A stretch of DNA of 64,000 bases, taken from Symbiodinium natans. Taxonomy: Eukaryota > Sar > Dinophyceae > Suessiales > Symbiodiniaceae. Location: contig CAJNDS010002215.1 in assembly GCA_905221605.1 (NCBI GenBank), positions 1 to 64,000 of the forward strand. Direction: 5' to 3'. Shown here piece after piece: positions 50,009 through 58,799 of this stretch; positions within the stretch are counted from its first letter, which is position 1, and each line of letters begins with the position of its first letter. A model generated the notes under the pieces. The model had not been told where the DNA came from and searched no databases. It was given only the letters and a program-made list of their open reading frames with translations. Made by a program: the position numbers and the translations under genes.

Positions 50009-51235
50009 ATGAGGCAATGGAAGACGGATGCTACGATGAGAAGACAAGGGTCCCGACTGCCATCCTGGTTAAGGAATCGGCCGGACAAAGGCAAGGGCAA
50101 AAGCAAGAACAAGCAGAAGGATCAGCCCCGTGAACGTTCCCCGCTTCGACAGGCCAGACACCCGGAGCAGCCTTGGGATAGTGAAGAGGAGAGAGCTTCG
50201 GAATCTCCGGTGGGTCCGGTACGCCTACGGGAGAGAGGAGAAGACAGTACGGCCTCGCCTCAAGCTGAGGGTGTCGATGAAGAGCAAGAGGCAAGCCAGC
50301 CTCGTACAGTCACGCTGGCGGAAGGGCCAGGTGCCCACAATATGGCCTCGCAGGAAGCTGAGGGAAAGGAGAAAAAGAAAGCCATGGGGCAAGTCAAGCC
50401 TGTGCACCTTTTGGTGCATAAATTGCAGAACCAGCAAAGGCCAAGGACAGCGCTCCATTGGCTTGGGGAGGTCCAATTGGTCCGCAACCCAACGACAGGG
50501 CAAAGCTTACAGCCTAGGGTGCTTCCCTTTATAGGTGCGGGGCGCACTCGACGAGGATATGCTCTGGATCGGCTATGGGTCATGAAACTAGCGATGGAAC
50601 CCCAGAGCTTTGGCAACAAAGCAGGGTATGGGGAACAATTCCCCACCCTGGTCACCAGGACCCTGTGGGCAGGATGGATTGGAGTCCTTTTCGACGAAGC
50701 GGTGGAGGGTTACTGCCACCACTACTTCTATGGAAGTATCATCCGCAGGGCAGAGCTGTTCAACACATGGTGGCAGGAACATCGCCATGAAGCCGGGGTC
50801 CTCAGACAGTCCCTGTTTTACCTGGTGGCTATAACGTCATGGCTGACCATGCAAGGAGTTGCTCTATCGGATATCACGGTGAGCAACGTTGGGCGCGACC
50901 CAATGTCAGGATCGCTACCACGGGCAATGTTCTTTGACACGGCGGAGTGGACGACGCTGCAGGAGGAGAGATACAAGATATCATGCGGCCTCGTACGCCT
51001 CCTGGAGGAATATGATGAGGAGCTACTGGCAACCATACGTGGATTGGTCAGTACGTACGACGGCAAGGCCAGCGCGCTTTGGATGGCGTGCGTAGGCAAT
51101 GTCGGGCCATTTGCCCAGCACCTGCTGGATGCCGGAATTGCAAAACGAGGATGGGATGGAACCCTACATTCGGTTCCGGCAACAGAGATCCAGAAAATCA
51201 CGTTGGGCATGCCGTATGACGAAGCTGATGAGTGA
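50009..51235 (+). CDS. kinase-like ORF3 of the LINE-like module
   Basis: From the ATG at 50009, 408 codons; the frame is open upstream to 49964. Residues 1 to about 125 are basic then acidic and disordered, and include two hairpin-derived segments (TASPQAEG and MASQEAEG). The folded part has features of a protein-kinase-like fold: a basic glycine-containing turn, then LWVMKLAM with K193 (like the VAVK lysine), SDITVSN with D288 and N293 (same five-residue step as the kinase catalytic loop D-x4-N), and FFDTAEW with D310 (where DFG would be). The HRD histidine is absent. An atypical kinase or pseudokinase is therefore plausible. Non-LTR elements do not normally encode one. Confidence in the ORF is high and in the fold moderate. 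Confidence 0.7.
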   Translation: MRQWKTDATMRRQGSRLPSWLRNRPDKGKGKSKNKQKDQPRERSPLRQARHPEQPWDSEEERASESPVGPVRLRERGEDSTASPQAEGVDEEQEASQPRTVTLAEGPGAHNMASQEAEGKEKKKAMGQVKPVHLLVHKLQNQQRPRTALHWLGEVQLVRNPTTGQSLQPRVLPFIGAGRTRRGYALDRLWVMKLAMEPQSFGNKAGYGEQFPTLVTRTLWAGWIGVLFDEAVEGYCHHYFYGSIIRRAELFNTWWQEHRHEAGVLRQSLFYLVAITSWLTMQGVALSDITVSNVGRDPMSGSLPRAMFFDTAEWTTLQEERYKISCGLVRLLEEYDEELLATIRGLVSTYDGKASALWMACVGNVGPFAQHLLDAGIAKRGWDGTLHSVPATEIQKITLGMPYDEADE

Positions 51236-51564
51236 GCAGCGCAGAACAGACAAGAAACATGGATAGTGGTCAGAGAGGCACCAACAAACCGAATCAAAAT
51301 ACCGCCTCGGCGTGCTGCCTGAGGAGTTTCGGCCTCGACTTCGGTCTGAGGGGTGCAAGAGAGGGAAGTTCGGCCTCGGCATGACCTGAGGGAATTTCGG
51401 CCTCGACCACGGTCGGGAATGGATTTCGGCCTCGACAAATGTCTGAGAAAAGTGAGGGCTAGTACCGGTAGTCTCACTGTGCAGAGTTTGTAGCTTGTAT
51501 GTTTCACCCACTAACCTCAGCCCCTTCGGGTGGCTACGCCTCGCAGCGTGCAGACGAAAGTTCC

Positions 51565-54500
51565 TGTCTGGCTCAAGGTTTCGGCTCAACCCCGGTGGGG
51601 TGCTCAGGTAGAGAGCGTCTTTAGTGCCGTTGTGGCTGGCCCTGGGGCTTTGTAACTAAGGGTAGGTTCCGTTTTGAGGCCCTGGCAAAACTGTGTTTGC
51701 TCGTAGGCCGGCTGACCGGCTAAGCTGTCATAGAGCGGCGGCCCGCCAACTGCTGCCGTCGACGAAGGGCGTGAGTGCACAGTTTTCGGCCTCGCTTCGC
51801 TGGAGGGAAGCTTTTCGTCCTCGCGTTGCTGAGGGAACCTTGTGACCTACAGTCTGCTCTGGGTCACAGTGAGAGTTGCAGCCTCGCTTTGCTTGAGGGG
51901 TGACGCTAGCCTGTTGCTCACCAGAGATTCCTGCTGTCTCTGGGTGAGCAAAACCCACCGACCCTCATTTGGATTGAGGGCTGTGCTGAAGGTGAGTTTG
52001 GGTTCCTCGCTCACTTGAGTGGAAAACGAAGGTGAGACCGAAACACGGGGGAAAACGGCCAGGCACGCTGCAGACAGTGCAGGCCAACGTCGCACTGCAA
52101 GCGGCATCCTTGCAGTGGTGACAGGAGTGTCCCGAACAATTGCGGTGTGCTCGAGCCCAAGCTTGCAGGTTTTCGGGGATCTGCAAGCTGAGCACAACAG
52201 GATTTTCTTCGCAGGTAGAATCAGGTAGAAAAGATTTGGCCCAACCCTGGTGGATCTGCCTGGACACAAATAACCAGAGGCATCAGTGTCGTAAAGCTCA
52301 TTGACTGGTGCTACTGAGAAACCGTTGCCAGAACTTGCAGCAGGACTGTGGTGCGGCGCAGTGCAAGTTGAAGAGCAGCTGTTGGTGGCTGCTCCCCGGA
52401 AAACCAATAGTCCAAGAAAGCTTCCTTCGGCCTCGCTCCGTGCTGAGGGTTTGTAAGGGTTGGTATTGGCCGGAAAGGATTCAGATGGAGGTTACCCGAT
52501 CTTCGCGCTTTTCCCATCTGAAGGCAACCAATGGTAATCAGCCTGCTGGACATGGCAGGCCTGCTTTTGTTTACATCCACGTCTCCTGCAAGGGCTGGGG
52601 TCTGTCCGTGCACACAGACAAGGCGGAACCTTGCAGATGTTTAGGTCCTCGCGGCACGGCCGCTGGAGGTTGTTTGAAGATGTTGGCTCTCACTGTCTGG
52701 TGAGTGGTTTGTATGGGCACTTGCTGGGGCAAGGCGGCTCTGGCGTCTGAGGATGGTACATGTGCTGGCTGCTGAGTACGGGCCACCGAAAGAGACCTGT
52801 GGTAAGACAAGCGATGAAAGGAGCCGAACTCCTAAACTCTAGGACAGGCTAGCTCACGCGGACGCCACGCAGAGTATGTGTTACTATCTTCGGATGTTGG
52901 AGCCAAATTGTCTCGCCGTGTGACGTGAGATGTGGTGTTTGGTCTCGGCCTCAAGCACTGGAAGGCCTACAAAACAAATCCGAATGAAACTGTGGTCCTA
53001 AGACACGCGGAGCAGCTGCTAATACGTGGCACCGCGGGGGTCACATAGAGATAGAGGGCTTGCCAGCAAGGGAACTCTGTCTAGAGATAGCCCTGGCTCA
53101 GTGAGGAGCTGAGGGCCTGGCTGCGCTGATGCAGCGGAATGGTTGTTCGGCCTCGCCTCCGCTGAGGGAACAACAGTAATGCTTCTCTGCAGTGTCGGTC
53201 CGGGTTAGTAAGAGCGAGAACACCGGGACCTCGAGCTGCAGTTTACCATGAAGCAACCGCGTGAGATGCATTATTGGTCAACTGGTGAGTAAGAGCGAGA
53301 AAGCCAGGTTGACGCTACTTTGGGGGAGACTGCAAGGCACGGTCAGTAAGTGCGAGAAAGCCGGAGCTGCGGACGAACCTGGAGTAGCATTCTTTCATAC
53401 CTCACGTGTTTCACTTTGCGGCCTCGCATGCGTTGAGGGAATGTGCCTCGAACAGAACATCCAGTGCTGAGTGGGGATTGCCAAACTTACGGAGGCTGAT
53501 GCCACAACAAGTGCCTCAACAGCAATGCATGCGGAGGGCAAAGTTCGGCCTCGCGAGTGCTGAGGGTTGCAGCTGAGAGAGGGCCTAGCTGAGAACGCAA
53601 CACCTCAAGCGAGGTAATTGGAGACTCTGGAAGCACTGCATGCAGCTTGGACGGCTGATGCTACTGGGCGCAAAGCGGTAAAGCAGCTTGAAGCATAGAC
53701 TCCGCGGTGCCGGTGTGTCGGAGCAATTGATAGGTACAACCGCAGCCCAGCAGAGCTCAATCAAACAAAGCAACATTCGGCCTCGACTTGGTCTGAGGGA
53801 ATGTGAGCTATAAAGAGCAAACTCCAGAATATGGATGAGGGACACTGGCCAGGCATGGTGGCCAGCAAAGGGCAGGAACCAGCATGCACTGGAAAAGCCT
53901 CGAGTCCCAATGGCAGTGAACTTTGTGGTGAGGAATACGTCGACTGGTAAGTAAGTGCGAGAAAGCCAGGGCGATTCTGGGGAGAACAGCAAGGCACGGT
54001 TAGTAAGTGCGAGAACACCGGAGCTGCTGAGAACCCTGGAGTAGCCGGGACGTACTCCGTGGAGGATTCGTTGTCACTGCTTTCAGAAATGCCCACAAGG
54101 ACCAAGCATGCAGCTAAACCGTGGTCGCAGAGTGGGCCTCACTTCGGTTGAGGGAAATCGACTCCCAAGTGAGAGTATGGAGTTTTGGTGGCAAACAAGA
54201 GAGCCAGCCGACTGTCTTTGGAACAATGGCAACGGCTGGATGAGAATGTCAAGTCTCACAATGGATAGCGGCCTCGTACATAATATCCTCACAGGCAGGG
54301 TGGGTTTGACCTGGTTGTCGGCACCTTGCCCGGCCCCCTGTCAGGCGCCTGTACCGGCCACCTGTTGAAGGTGTGTGGCGTGGGGTCACCGGTGCGTAGC
54401 GGCGATTTCGGTCGCTTAGCGTCCTCCAGCCTAAAAAGGGGTATGTTTGGGCAGGTACTTCACCTGTTCCTCCTGCTTGGCTTGTTGGAGATGTGTGAAT

Positions 54501-55144
54501 CGAGGGCATGGATCCGTCAAGGTGAGATGACGAGAAAGTGCAGAATGGCCTCAATCAATATGGAACGGTCTATGTATGGGGATTGACCACCCCGCCGGTA
54601 GAGGGATAGCGGCCTCTGAGAATCGGAGGGCATGGATCACCTCCCGGCAAAAGCCACAGGAAGTATGCCCTGTGCATGCAAGAGGCAGCCACCGTAACCA
54701 GAGTCCATGAAGCCTTGGGCCATGACCTGGTTTGAAGACATGTCCGGCCTCACTACGGTTGAGGGGTGGATGGAAGCACTCAGGACATGCAATGAGGCTC
54801 GTAGAACGAGCATCTGGGTCTAAAGGAATGACCTCCATTCGGTGAGGGATAGCGGCCTCCACGAACGAGGGCATGGATCGCCTCCCGAATAGACAACACA
54901 GAGAATGTGCAAGCATACAGGCAATTTGCCTTGGCCAAAGTCTTCAAGCCAATGGCAACGACTTGGTCAAAAGGACATTCCGGCCTCACTTCGGTTGAGG
55001 GTAGCGGTACGTCAAAACCGAGGACAAGGAATGAGAGGGGGAACTTACCGGCAGTTTCACCCCACAGTTTTAGTAAGTTTTGTTTCACTTGAACCCACAG
55101 CCCCTTCGGGTGGCTACGCCTCGCAGCGTGCAGACGAAAGTTCC
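51565..55144 (+). mobile_element. module 3, non-coding, two segments
   Basis: Its 5' segment (51565-53617) is nearly identical to all of module 4 (55145-57206). Its 3' segment (53618-55144) is nearly identical to the 3' part of module 1 (41691-43220). It has the shared termini at both ends. No frame is supported: a minus-strand frame open in module 4 is broken by a frameshift in the same place here. It contains about 12 bulged hairpins. Confidence 0.78.
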
Positions 55145-57277
55145 TGTCTGGCTCAAGGTTTCGGCTCAACCCCGGTGGGGTGCTCAGGTAGAGAGCGTCT
55201 TTAGTGCCGTTGTGGCTGGCCCTGGGGCTTGTAACTAAGGGTAGGTTCCGTTTTGAGGCCCTGGCAAAACTGTGTTTGCTCGTAGGCCGGCTGACCGGCT
55301 AAGCTGTCATAGAGCGGCGGCCCGCCAACTGCTGCCGACGACGAAGGACGTTCGAGTGCACAGTTTTCGGCCTCGCTTCGCTAGAGGGAAGCTTTTCGTC
55401 CTCGCGTTGCTGAGGGAACCTTGTGGCCTACAGTCTGCTCTGGGTCACAGTGAGAGTTGCAGCCTCGCATTGCTTGAGGGGTGACGCAAGCCTGTTGCTC
55501 ACCAGAGATTCCTGCTGTCTCTGGGTGAGCAAAACCCACCGACCCTCATTTGGATTGAGGGCTGTGCTGAAGGTGAGTTTGGGTTCCTCGCTCACTTGTG
55601 TGGAAAACGAAGGTGAGACCGAAACACGGGGGAAAACGGCCAGGCACGCTGCAGACAGTGCAGGCCAACGTCGCACTGCAAGAGGCATCCTTGCAGTGGC
55701 GACAGGAGTGTCCCGAACAATTGCGGTGTGCTCGAGCCCAAGCTTGCAGGTTTTCGGGGATCTGCAAGCTGAGCACAACAGGATTTTCTTCGCAGGTAGA
55801 ATCAGGTAGAAAAGATTTGGCCCAACCCTGGTGGATCTGCCTGGACACAAATAACCAGAGGCATCAGTGTCGTAAAGCTCATTGACTGGTGCTACTGAGA
55901 AACCGTTGCCAAAGAACTTGCAGTAGGACTGTGGTGCGGCGCAGTGCAAGTTGAAGAGCAGCTGTTGGTGGCTGCTCCCCGGAAAACCAATAGTCCAAGA
56001 AGCCTCCTTCGGCCTCGCTCCGTGCTGAGGGTTTGTAAGGGTTGGTATTGGCCGGAAAGGATTCAGATGGAGGTTACCCGATCTTCGCGCTTTTCCCATC
56101 TGAAGGCAACCAATGGTAATCAGCCTGCTGGACATGGCAGGCCTGCTTTTGTTTACATCCACGTCTCCTGCAAGGGCTGGGGTCTGTCCGTGCACACAGA
56201 CAAGGCGGAACCTTGCAGATGTTTAGGTCCTCGCGGCACGGCCGCTGGAGGTTGTTTGAAGATGTTGGCTCTCACTATCTGGTGAGTGGTTTGTATGGGC
56301 ACTTGCTGGGGCAAGGCGGCTCTGGCGTCTGAGGATGGTACATGTGCTGGCTGCTGAGTACGGGCCACCGAAAGAGACCTGTGGTAAGACAAGCGATGAA
56401 AGGAGCCGAACTCCTAAACTCTAGGACAGGCTAGCTCACGCGGACGCCACGCAGAGTATGTGTCACTATCTTCAGATGTTGGAGCCAAATTGCCTAGCCT
56501 TGTGACGTGAGATGTGGTGTTTGGATTCGGCCTCAAGCACTGGAAGGCCTACAACAACAAATCCGAATGAAAACTGTGGTCCTAAGACACGCGATGCAGC
56601 TGCTTATACGTGGCACCGCGGGGGTCACATAGAGATAGAGGGCTTGCCAGCAAGGGAACTCTGTCTAGAGAGAGCCCTGGCTCAGTGAGGAGCTGAGGGC
56701 CTGGCTGCGCAGATGCAGCGGAATGGTTGTTCGGCCTCGCCTCCGCTGAGGGAACAACAGTCAATGCTTCTCTGCAGTGTCGGTCCGGGTTAGTAAGAGC
56801 GAGAACGCCGGGACCTCGAGCTGCAGTTTTACCATGAAGCAACCGCGTGAGATGCATTATTGGTCAACTGGTGAGTAAGAGCGAGAAAGCCAGGGTGACG
56901 CTACTTTGGGGGAGGCTGCAAGGCACGGTTAGTAAGTGCGAGAAAGCCGGAGCTGCGGACGAACCTGGAGTAGCAGTTTTTCATACCTCACGTGTTTCAC
57001 TTTGCGGCCTCGCATGCGCTGAGGAAATATGCCTCGAACAGAACATCCAGTGCTGAGTGGGGATTGCCAAGCTTACGGAGGCTGATGCCACAACAAGTAC
57101 CTCAACAGCAATGCATGCGGAGGGCAAAGTTCGGCCTCGCGAGTGCTGAGGGTTGCAGCTGAGAGAGGGCCTAGCTGAGAACGCAACACCTCAAGCGAGG
57201 TAATTTTTAGTTTAGTTTCACCTTGACCAACGGCCCCTTCGGGTGGCTACGCCTCGCAGCGTGCAGACGAAAGTTCC
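55145..57277 (+). mobile_element. module 4, non-coding
   Basis: A copy of the first segment of module 3, followed by the shared terminal left half, which runs straight into the 3' LTR at 57278. The match to module 3 is about 98% by eye, similar to the LTR-LTR match, so the duplication is not much older than the LTR element. GTAAGAGCGAGAA and GTAAGTGCGAGAA phrases recur in it and in module 3. Confidence 0.78.
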
Positions 57278-57664
57278 TGTCTAAGGACATGTTAACTTTG
57301 TTGTCCTGCATGCTGGCTCAGAGTTGTGTGTGTGTAGTTGTAGGAACTCCGTAGTTGTGCCTTGGAGGCTCGACGGGAGTGCTGCTTCAAGTGGGAAAGC
57401 CTTTTGAAGTGCTTGAGTTGTAGGGATGTGTGTCTGGAAGCTGTAGAAGTGACTGTGCACGTTTTTGCTTGCTTTAGGTGGAGTTGGGTAGGTCCCGAGA
57501 ACTCCCACTGACGTTTGAGTTTGTTTTGTGGCTGTGGAGAACACGTGGCAGAGCAGAGTTTTCACCTGTGTGTAAAGAGTTTCACTGACGAAGCCTCCGG
57601 CTTATGACTTTGGCTCAAGTCGTGAGAAAAAGAGGGTTCAGCGCGCTGCTGCTGTGTTTTCACA
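57278..57664 (+). repeat. 3' LTR
   Basis: It matches the 5' LTR with four substitutions, one missing T in a T run and one extra GT near the 3' end. It ends TTTTCACA. It carries the same leader-like TTTGGCTCAAG (57609-57619). No strong polypurine tract precedes it; the bases before are AGACGAAAGTTCC. Confidence 0.92.
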
Positions 57665-57741
57665 ATCTCGAGTGCGTGTGAGCTAAGCCGAAAACCCCAT
57701 GTTTTCTAGTGGAGGCTAGGGAGGCTGCAAGGGGGGGCTTC

Positions 57742-58440
57742 AAGGGGGGATGCTTGAAAGGGGGGTTTGAGACGCGGGCGTAAACGGCGCGAAGAAGGCC
57801 CAGGTACTAGGCCTCTTAAACAGCTTCCGGAAACCCGTACAGGGAGCAGTTTAAAAGGCCTCATAACTGGGCCTGCTTCGCAAAGGTTTCAGGAAGCAGT
57901 TTAAGAGGCCTAATAACTGGGCCTTCTTCGCGAGGTTCCAGGGAGCAGTTTAAGAGGCCAAATAGCTGGGCCTGCTTCGCAGGGGTTTCAGGAAGCAGTT
58001 TAAGAGGCCTAATAACTGGACCTTCTTCGCGAGGTTCCAGGGAGCAGTTTAAGAGGCCTAATAACTGGGCCTGCTTCGCAGGGGTTTCAGGGAGCAGTTT
58101 AACAGGCCTAATAACTGGGCCTTCTTCGCGACGTTTCGGCAGCAGTTTGAGAGGCCCACCAGCTGGGCCTTCTTCGCGAGGTTCCAGGGAGACAGTTCAA
58201 GCGGCCTAATAACTGGGCTTGCTTCGCACGGGTTGCAGGGAGCAGTTTACGAGGCCGAGCACCTGGGCCTTCTTCGCGACGTTTAGGCTCGCGTCTCAAA
58301 CCTCCCCTTCAGGCCCTCCTTGAAGCCTCCCTGTGAAGCTTCCCTTGAAGCCCAATCAAGCCCCCCTTTGAAGCCTCCCTTCAAGCCCCCCTTTGAAGCC
58401 CCCCTTGAAGCCCCCCTTGAAGCCCCCCTTCAAGCACTTC
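57742..58440. mobile_element. foldback element around a ~50-bp tandem array
   Basis: The left arm (about 57757-57813: GTTTGAGACGCGGGCGTAAA, then CGCGAAGAAGGCCCAGGT) pairs with the right arm (about 58252-58307), read as its inverse with few mismatches. Between them lie about nine ~50-bp units, each with CTGGGCC, CTTCTTCGCG or CTGCTTCGCA, and GGAGCAGTTTAAGAGGCC. Outside the arms, AAGGGGGGCTTC-type repeats on the left face GAAGCCCCCCTT repeats on the right (58310-58430), extending the inverted symmetry. No ORF, so non-autonomous if mobile. Confidence 0.8.
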
Positions 58441-58654
58441 CCTTCGAGACCCACGGGGGGTGAAAAGTGGGAACTAGGTAGTTTCGCTTGGAGGTTGGTG
58501 GCTCCTTTATTTTTCATGCAGCTGCTCAGCAAGGAATGCTCCGAACCTGACCTTGAGTAGGTTGTCGGTAGTGTGGAAAGGTAGGACTCCTGTCTTGGGA
58601 GTCCTGTGTGCTGAGTGCTGTGACTGCTGTGACTGTGACTGCTGTGAGAGTGCG

Positions 58655-58790
58655 ACAGTGAATGAGTGAGTGAGTGAGTGAGGCTGGGCTGCTAGACTGT
58701 CAAGTCAGTCTTGACTGTTTCCCTTTCCCTATGTATGTATATATATATATGTGTGTATATATGTGTATGTGTATATTTGTATATATGAAA
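58655..58790. repeat. GTGA and TA/TG microsatellites
   Basis: GTGAGTGAGTGAGTGAG at about 58664-58681, and an (AT)n/(GT)n tract at about 58732-58788. Confidence 0.9.
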
Positions 58791-58799
58791 CGTGTGTTT

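Larger units (their letters stand above)
43221..51564 (+). mobile_element. module 2, LINE-like unit with three ORFs
   Basis: It has the same termini as the other modules, with three plus-strand ORFs in series: a zinc-finger/coiled-coil ORF1, a large endonuclease-RT-RNase H ORF2 and a kinase-like ORF3. ORF1 and ORF2 share one frame across a single TGA. The APE-type endonuclease plus RNase H architecture is that of non-LTR retrotransposons (I/R1/Jockey-like in broad terms). No poly-A tail or simple repeat is seen at the 3' end; the unit ends in the shared terminus. About 14 bulged hairpins lie in its ends and between or inside the ORFs. Confidence 0.8.
40531..57020 (+). repeat. bulged-T hairpin family, more than 30 copies
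   Basis: Consensus GGCCTC, 2-3 nt inner stem, 2-5 nt loop, inner stem complement, one unpaired T, GAGGG. Inner stems vary by paired changes: GC/GC (40531), GCC/GGC (41511 and 41543), AC/GT (42208, 42820, 43050), GAC/GTC (41850, 51331), GGC/GCC (51305), GG/CC (51372). The outer CCTC/GAGG and the extra T stay fixed in most copies; two copies near 43410 and 43437 have A in place of T. Copies occur in all four modules and inside ORF2 and ORF3, but I find none in gag-pol or the LTRs. Confidence 0.88.
40365..57277 (+). repeat. shared terminal (hinge) sequence, five copies
   Basis: A ~90-bp sequence marks every module junction. Its left half is CCCCTTCGGGTGGCTACGCC, then TCGCAGCGTGCAGACGAAAG, then TTCC. 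Its right half begins TGTCTGGCTCAAGG and ends CCCCGGTGGGGTGCTCAGG. Full copies lie at 43177-43266, 51521-51609 and 55101-55189. A right half with only the last bases of the left lies at 40365-40417. A left half lies at 57234-57277, where TGTCT continues as the 3' LTR. The junction thus falls exactly where the LTR begins. Confidence 0.88.
31398..57664 (+). mobile_element. 26.3-kb composite copia-like LTR retroelement
   Basis: Bounded by two LTRs that differ by four substitutions and two small indels over about 386 bp. Order: 5' LTR, primer-binding site, gag-protease, an extra ORF in another frame, integrase-RT-RNase H with a C-terminal extension, four head-to-tail modules (one LINE-like, three non-coding), 3' LTR. 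Integrase before reverse transcriptase identifies the Ty1/copia superfamily. A typical copia element is about 5-9 kb; the excess here is the module array between pol and the 3' LTR. I see no clear 5-bp target-site duplication: the left flank is GTTCC and the right flank ATCTC. GTTCC also precedes the 3' LTR, so the true boundary could lie a few bases to the left. Confidence 0.88.

Noticed and set aside
55428-56195. 255-codon minus-strand ORF in module 4
   Set aside because: The near-identical copy in module 3 (51847-52613) is broken by a frameshift, no domain is visible, and the frame is antisense to the module.
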